A DNA stretch of 64,000 nt from NCBI GenBank assembly GCA_947683425.1, contig CANTUQ010000101.1, forward strand, positions 25,257,001-25,321,000. The letters are read 5' to 3'. The translations under genes and the position numbers were made by a program. How positions within the stretch are numbered: position 1 is the first letter of the stretch; the number at the start of each line of letters is the position of its first letter. The DNA is from Excoecaria cochinchinensis (Eukaryota > Streptophyta > Magnoliopsida > Malpighiales > Euphorbiaceae). The notes beneath the pieces are model-generated. The model saw only the letters and a program-made list of their open reading frames with translations, was not told the DNA's origin and did no database searches. Below, piece by piece: positions 57,885-64,000 of this stretch.

Positions 57885-60835
57885 TTATTTTCTTTCAGCA
57901 AATTGCTTCTGGGGAAGTGCTCTCCATCCGATGTCCCGGCGGTAAAACCCTCCAGGCCAATTGATTTCCTCAACTGCCTGATAAGCCGTATCCCTTGCCT
58001 CTTGAAGATCTCTTCCCTTGGCAGTAATCCCAAGAACACGACCCCCAGTGGCGATGAAGTTGCCATCAGCATCCAAAGCAGTTCCAGCATGGAATACCTT
58101 AACTGTTGGAGCAACATTTTCAGCTTCTTCAAGATTTTTAATTATAGTGCCCTTCACATAAGATCCAGGGTAACCATTACTTGCCATTACCACCACCATG
58201 GCAGACCCCGGGCACCAATTCAGTGACACCTCACTTAGCTCTCCTCTACAAGCTGCAAGAAGAACTTGTGCCAGATCGGTTTCCAACCGAACCATTAATA
58301 CCTGCATATTGCAAACCACGCAAAAACAAGCCCCACATAAATACAGGTTGACTGCAGAATGATGAAATAATATAATTCATACCAACTACAAATTGGTTCT
58401 TCTTTTCACATGGCCATCATTAGAAGAAGACGCACATAAACACTACGAAAACAACATTTGAGATATTCCAGTGTCAAAAAAGTCTTGAAAACAACTTAAT
58501 GACATCTGATCACACCCTAGTTAAATGTATATATAAATATATAAAGATGACAACAAGGCATGGCTCTCCTATTTACTATATATTCTCTTACATAATAAAG
58601 AAGGAGATCTTGCCTCATCGAATAGATTTTAACAGCGATCAATTTAGGTACAAAGAAAAAATTTAAAACAAAAATTTCATTGCCAACTTCCAACAATTGC
58701 ACAAAAAGTTATTTAAGGAGGTATATGCATGAAATTGAATTTCATACACACTGATAAATAATAGGTCCCCTATTCAAATTCTCAGTAAATCTTCTGCACA
58801 GTGCTCAACGGAGGTAATGGGTCATCTGGCTTAATCAGTATTCAATCAAGACATTTATTACATATGGAATTACATTATTAGGGATTGTAAGTCTGTAACT
58901 AACCTGACACTCTGGATCTCCAAAACGTACATTGTACTCAATTAGCTTAGGTAAGCCCGACTTTTTCTCAATCATTAACCCAGCATACAGAACTCCAACA
59001 AACTTGCAACCCTCTGCTGCCATTCCTTTCACTGTAGGAAGAATTATAGTTTCCATAACAATTGATTGAAGTTCTTTTGTTAATACAGGTGCTGGGGAGT
59101 ATGCTCCCATCCCACCAGTATTTGGCCCTGTATCACCATCTCCAACACGCTTATGGTCCTGAGCAGATTCCAAGGGAATAGCAGTCTCTCCATCCACCAA
59201 TGCAAAGAAAGATGCTTCTTCTCCTTCCAAGAATTCCTCAACAATGACCCGGCAACCTGCAGAACCAAAATCTCCTTTCACAAGCATAGAGTCAACAGCC
59301 TCAAATGCATCCTCCAGTGTCATAGCAACAATAACTCCTTTTCCAGCAGCCAACCCATCTGCTTTGATAACTATGGGTGATCCTTGATCCTGAATATATT
59401 TCTTTGCAGCAGATGGATCTCTAAATGTTTGGTACTGTAAAAATATTAATACATTAGGGTGTTTTGTACTAATAAAATGCAATAAAAAAAATTGAGACTC
59501 AGAACTTTTATATGGTGAAGAAAAGGCTAAGTTCTAACACATTCATATCCTACCACTATTTAACTCTCTTTCAAGGCAAAAGAAAAAAGCAATAATTAGG
59601 ACAAGCAATAGTCAGCATCATAATTTAGCAAAATCGAATGTGGAGATTGAAAAGAAAAATCACCTTTGCAGTAGGGATTCCATATTTGTCACACAAGCTC
59701 TTCATAAAGTTCTTTGATCCTTCCAAAGCAGCTGCCTCTGCTGATGGTCCAAATGTAGGAATTCCAAACCTGACAAGATCATTTGCAAGGCCAGCAACCA
59801 GTGGTGCCTCTGGTCCAACCACAACAAGTCCAACACCCCATTTGTGGCAAAAAGCAATCACAGCTGAGCTATCAGAGATGTCAAGGTCTGGAATACAAGT
59901 CGCATTCCCAGAGTTGGAAATCCCAGCATTGCCAGGTGCACAGAAGACAGCATCACAGGATGGAGATCTTTGCAAGGCATAGCAAAGTGCATGTTCTCGT
60001 CCTCCTCCACCAATAACCAACACAGTCATCCTCTCTTCTGCAGCATTAGCAGAAAAATAAGGATCAATAATTGACAAATTCACTCCAACCACTTCAATCT
60101 ACAAACAAACACATTTATAGCTGCTACTTCTTCTACTCAAATAGTAATGCAAGAAAAGGTATTGACATTAGCAAAGCAAAAGAAAATTTCCCCTTCATTT
60201 TCTACTGTTCATCCCTAAGGAACAAGAGCTGCATCCCTAAGGAACAAGAGCTACAGGCAATGTCAGTCGATCATCTGCTGTAAATGAAGAATTCCACCAA
60301 TTTGTAGGCAATGTATAATATTTCCTAATAGTGCAAGGCCAATATAGAACATTTAAGCGGTATGCCCTCTGAGCCCATTAAGCATAATTTTTATACAAAA
60401 TTTTCACTCTTCTCTGGACAACAGAAAGCTCGTCACAAAATATAAAACCCAAGGACCTTAAATTTATTTCATAATGAAGCCAATTATAATGAAAAGACTC
60501 AAACTTTTAACCTGTAAAAAAAGAAAAAAGGACTTTCAGTTCTTACCAGAAGCACTGTTGGCATGGGCATCAATTGAAATTGAGGGCTCTAATTTCTGGG
60601 CAACACAGTTGAGCAAGGAGTAGGAAAACCGTCTGGAGCCCTTAATTGAATGGCACAAATCCCAAGGATTCTTACTGCCATTGAAGCTCAAGTGCCCAGC
60701 ATCCAAAAACGAAGAATAGGGAGAAAAATTGCGAAAAAAACAAGAGTGTCTATTTGATAATCGAAAGCTGTAGCCTTTGCAGCCGCTGGTGTGGAGTTTG
60801 AGAGAGGGTAGAAGGTTTAAAGTAACAGAAGACAT
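57885..60835 (-). CDS. PUR2: Phosphoribosylamine-glycine ligase (GAR synthetase), plastid precursor
   Basis: Four exons on the minus strand: 60835-60547, 60037-59664, 59434-58904 and 58301-57885, all GT-AG with agreeing phases. They total 1,611 nt, or 536 aa, close to the Arabidopsis PUR2 length. The start is MSSVTLNLLPSLKL, followed by a Ser-rich transit peptide of about 100 residues encoded largely by exon 1. Mature motifs in order: VLVIGGGGREHAL (N-terminal dinucleotide-like fold), APGNAGIS, GPEAPLVAGLAN, the ATP-grasp loop IKADGLAAGKGV, EEFLEGEEASF, HKRVGDGDTGPNTGGMGAY and the metal/ATP-binding IEYNVRFGDPECQ. Exon 4 gives the C-terminal domain ending in PQKQFAERK. Reaction: ligates glycine to 5-phosphoribosylamine with ATP, the second step of de novo purine synthesis, in plastids. 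No lesions seen. An alternative ATG six codons upstream (60853) is in frame. Confidence 0.96.
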
Positions 60836-60942
60836 GTTTTTTTGGTACAGCAATCGCGACTGGTGTTAGCGTTAGAGGAGAGTGGAGAAGGGTAATGGCA
60901 GCTTCTAGTCAGCAAGGAAGTATGTTCATTCTAAGTTTCTTA

Positions 60943-61205
60943 CTCCCTCCATTCACTGTACATTTTTACTATTTCACCGATTAAGCAATTGGTTAATTAG
61001 CATAATAATTTACTCAATTAACTCTAAAATAAGTCAAATATTGAAAAAGTAAGATTTGAAATATTTTAATAATTAAATAATTATTTATTAAAGCAAGAAC
61101 AATAGGTAAATAAATGTATAATTATATCTAATTTTTTTTAAATCTACACTCATTTAGAAACAAAATAAAATTAGAAAATAGAGACCTATAAGAGAATGGA
61201 GAGAG
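60943..61205. mobile_element. Degraded Stowaway-like MITE
   Basis: Begins CTCCCTCCATTC directly after TA (60941-60942), about 100 bp upstream of the GAR synthetase start. A degraded complement GAATGGAGAGAG ends at 61205, followed by CA in place of TA. The AT-rich interior and 263-bp length suit a Stowaway, but the right end is eroded. Confidence 0.55.
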
Positions 61206-61637
61206 CAGTTTATATGGGATAAAGGGCAATTTTTTCTCTAAATCTTTCTTTTTTTTTTTTTTTACCTTTAATTATTTAAAATAGAGTAATTTTGCCTTTA
61301 TCCCATATAACAATCAATCATATAATATAAAAGTGTACATCCGACCCAATCCAAATAAATCGAGATTCAAAGTTTTACCATATACATAATCCCAACTGAT
61401 ACTAACTAAAATCTGGAATCCGAACCGAGCAATTCAAAAATTTTAGGTTGATTCGAACAATCCATCAAATCTAAAATTTAATTTTTTGAAATAAAAATAA
61501 TTTTTTATTTAAAAATAAATATGCCATACTGCTAAATGTCTAAATTCTAATCGACACGCAAATAATAAAATGAAAATCCAACCAATACGTAAGTAACAAA
61601 TTGATATGGTGCTCATACCTTGCGTGGCTTAGTGGGT
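61206..61637. other. AT-rich spacer
   Basis: No gene. Contains a T21 run near 61248 and AT-rich sequence up to the start of the next LTR. Confidence 0.45.
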
Positions 61638-61881
61638 TGTTATTAGTGTCCTATTAGTTCTGATTAATAAGCTAATTAAATTAGTCTTTGCATGTTTTAT
61701 TCTGTTTGTTAGTGTGCAGTTAAGACAGGTAGAATGGCTTTGTGCTTCCTAATTGTTAGTTTTGTTTGTTATTTCCAGCTGTAAGACTGTTATAAATAGT
61801 CACTTTTCGGTTGAATCAAATTATGCCAGATATTTTCTCTGTCTCTTATCCTTCCCTTCTCTTCTAAATTCCCACATATCA
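61638..61881 (+). repeat. Probable 5' LTR (about 244 bp)
   Basis: The end (ACATATCA) is fixed by the adjacent primer site. The start (TGTTATTAGTG) is a best guess because the partner LTR is outside the window. A TATA-like TTATAAATAG lies at about 61791. Confidence 0.6.
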
Positions 61882-61883
61882 AT

Positions 61884-61895
61884 TGGTATCAGAGC
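61884..61895 (+). other. Primer binding site, initiator methionine tRNA type
   Basis: TGGTATCAGAGC, the standard complement of the 3' end of plant initiator tRNA-Met used by many plant LTR elements. Confidence 0.92.
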
Positions 61896-61902
61896 CACTC
61901 CC

Positions 61903-62850
61903 ATGGACGCACGTGGCAAAACAAATGTTGAATTTCACAATGGCGTCAATGAAGCACTGGCTCGCCATGAATCTAGTTTCGACCAAATCAACGCCACCCT
62001 ACAATCAGTATTAACTGAGATCCAAAGCATGCGAGTCTCTCGCACTCATCACCTTACCCAAACTGATATTAACCCCTTTTACCAAGGAGAGACCTATAAT
62101 CCCCCAAACACTAATAACACACGTCACCACCTCAAGTTATACTTCCCAAAATTCAATGGAAAGGACCCAAGTGGCTGGATTTATAGGGCAGAACAATACT
62201 TTGAATTCCAGCAGATCACTCCAGACCAACAAGTCCAACTTGCCTCTTTTCATTTTAAGGGAATTGCTCTATAATGGCATCGATGGTTCATGAAATTTTG
62301 AGGGCCACAAAATTGGGAAGAATTTACCATAGCTGTTCTTCTCCGTTTTGGGCCAACTGATTATGAGGATCCCTCTGAAGCTTTCACTCGTCTCCGATAA
62401 ACTTCTACGGTGGTAGCCTATTAAGATACCTTCGAAAAAATTTCTCACCGTGTTGATGGGCTACCCGAGACTTTTCTTGTTGGGTGTTTTATTGCAGGTC
62501 TTCGCGACGATGTGCGTTTGAATGTGAAAATCAAATAGCCTAAGTCATTGGCCGAAGCCATAGGTGACGCACGGTTGATTGAAGAATGAAATCAGTTACA
62601 GAAGAAGTCAACTGAATTTGGTCACCCCTAACCAATTTCAGCAGCTCCAAAGTCCCATTCTAATGCTCAGCCTAGAATACTAGGCCCTCTACCAATCCAG
62701 CACGAAAACGGAAGTACCAATCCAACCAATTTTAGGCGCATTACTAATCAGGAAGCAAGAGAGCAAAGAGAGAAAGGATTATGCTATTACTGTGATGAGA
62801 AGTTTGCTATTGGTCATCGATGTCAGTGTTCGTAACTATTTTTGATCGAA
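61903..62850 (+). pseudogene. gag of the truncated gypsy element
   Basis: Begins MDARGKTNVEFHNGVNEALA. The capsid-like domain is recognisable at LKLYFPKFNGKDPSGWIYRA, EQYFEFQQI. The frame stops at TAA (62272-62274), where relatives have Gln before WHRW. Further stops follow at about 62398, 62420, 62537, 62587 and 62630, and again after the CCHC-type knuckle LCYYCDEKFAIGHRCQ near 62780-62830. Most of them fall where CAA, CAG or CGA is expected. Confidence 0.85.
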
Positions 62851-64000
62851 GAGTCCACCCAATCAAGCATTGACAAAGATGAACCAGATGAAACCGAACT
62901 TGATAATCCAGAAATCATGCCTGAGATTTCTTTTCATGCCATTTTGGGGGCTAGTCACCCTCAAACCATCCGTTTATTGGGTAAATTGAGAAAAAAATGT
63001 AGCTGTACTCATCGATGGGGGCAGCACTAACAATTTCATCGATCAAGCAATTGTCACTAAGTTTGGGTTACCAGTTTTGTAGAATATAAATTTTTAGGTC
63101 ACAATAGCCAATCGAGACCAATTCGAATGCAAAGGCCTATGCAAAGCACTCACCATCTATATCCAAGGTAAACCCATAACTGCTGACTATTATGTGCTTC
63201 CAGTGGCAGCTTGCCAGATGGTATTAGGTGTGCAATGGATGGAGACACTTGGGCCAATAGAGACGAATTACAGGCAGTTGACTATGACCTTCAATGTTGG
63301 AGGAGAGTCGTATAAGTTCCAAGGTCTCAAACCAGTAGCTTTGGAAGCTTTATCGGTGAAGGAATTTAATTGTATTCAAGGTACTGGGTTCCTTTTCACA
63401 ATCTCACTCTCTACTATAATCTCTCAACCAAATTCCCCAACCCCATCCATATCCCAACTTTTAATAGAATTCTCTAAAATATTTGAAACACCCTCTAGCT
63501 TACCTCCAAAAAGACCACATGACCATCGTACACTGAACCAATAAGTGTAAGACCATATCGATACCCTTACTACCACAAAATAGAGATAGAGAAGATGGTG
63601 AGGGAACTGCTGCAATCAGGATTGATACGGCCTAGTAGGAGCCCATTCTCATCACTTGTTCTACTGGTGAAAGAGACAGATGGCAGTTAACGATTTTGTG
63701 TCGACTATCAGGCTCTCAATCGCATTACGGTCAAGGATAAATTCCCAATTCCAATAATTGATGAAATTCTTGATGAGTTACATTGGGCCAAATTCTTCTC
63801 CAAATTAGACTTGACTGCGGGGTATCATCAAATTCGAGTCCACGAGGAAGATATTCATAAAATAGCCTTTAAGACACATGCAGGGCACTATGAATTCATG
63901 GTGATGCCGTTTGGCCTTCCTAATGCACCCTCAACATTCCAAAGCCTCATGAATGACATCTTCCACCCATATCTCAGAAAGTTCATCTTGGTTTTCTTTG
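62851..64000 (+). pseudogene. Protease and N-terminal reverse transcriptase, degraded, open at window end
   Basis: A protease-like segment lies near 62990-63260 (active-site region around IDGGSTNNFID; MVLGVQWMETLGPI). Reverse transcriptase starts near 63540 after a frame change: VRPYRYPYYHKIEIEKMVRE, LLQSGLIRPSRSPFSS, a stop replacing the Trp of GSWRF, then CVDYQALNRITVKDKFPIP, FFSKLDLTAGYHQIRV and MPFGLPNAPSTFQSLMN. The LDL motif with the first catalytic Asp is present; the YxDD/FxDD motif would fall just past the window edge. Cannot be functional. Confidence 0.88.

Larger units (their letters stand above)
61638..64000 (+). mobile_element. Ty3/gypsy retrotransposon, degraded, truncated by the window end
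   Basis: A probable short LTR (61638-61881) is followed by a methionine-tRNA primer site, gag, protease and reverse transcriptase in the gypsy order, all on the plus strand. Many in-frame stops occur. The 3' part lies beyond the window, so the full length and the second LTR are unseen. Confidence 0.88.

Overview
The window is nuclear DNA of a flowering plant, almost certainly a eudicot: genes have small GT-AG introns, spacers are AT-rich and full of microsatellites, and every recognisable gene is a plant family (ADF actin-binding protein, E-class PPR protein, REM-type B3 factors, plastid Hsp70, plastid GAR synthetase, catalase). I cannot name the species. No phage-like, CRISPR-like or otherwise prokaryotic system is present.

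Layout. 1-9.1 kb: two diverged direct copies of one segment. Copy A carries a CACTA transposon and copy B a foldback Mutator-like MITE, so each copy is the empty site for the other's insertion. A second CACTA element lies between them. Both CACTA elements carry antisense fragments of host genes (a bHLH factor, a DEAD-box helicase, a Rab GTPase). 10.4-12.5 kb: catalase pseudogene. 14.0-16.2 kb: an apparently intact eight-exon bHLH gene on the minus strand, whose second intron is mostly a TTA microsatellite. 16.7-24.8 kb: gene-free, with AT microsatellites and a three-copy tandem array containing clusters of the palindrome GTATAC. 24.8-32.7 kb: a Ty3/gypsy-type LTR element with degraded gag and protease, no recognisable RT or integrase, and a long antisense ORF broken by a 502-bp hAT MITE. 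35.5-37.5 kb: intact ADF gene. 39.8-42.8 kb: PIF/Harbinger element with a transposase that keeps its DDE residues. 43.1-45.7 kb: intact intronless PPR gene. 46.9-47.1 kb: Stowaway MITE. 48.8-51.4 kb: two head-to-head B3 sequences, both damaged. 51.7-57.3 kb: minus-strand plastid Hsp70 pseudogene split by a 3.3-kb LTR element with perfect GAAAG target duplications. 57.9-60.8 kb: intact four-exon GAR synthetase gene (minus strand). 61.6-64 kb: 5' part of another gypsy element, rich in stop codons and cut by the window end.

The likely functional protein genes are the bHLH factor, ADF, the PPR protein and GAR synthetase; they share no pathway or operon-like arrangement. The rest is mainly a record of transposition. 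The most informative observations are the reciprocal empty sites, the CACTA gene capture, the nested and target-duplicated insertions, and the stop-codon pattern of the last retroelement.
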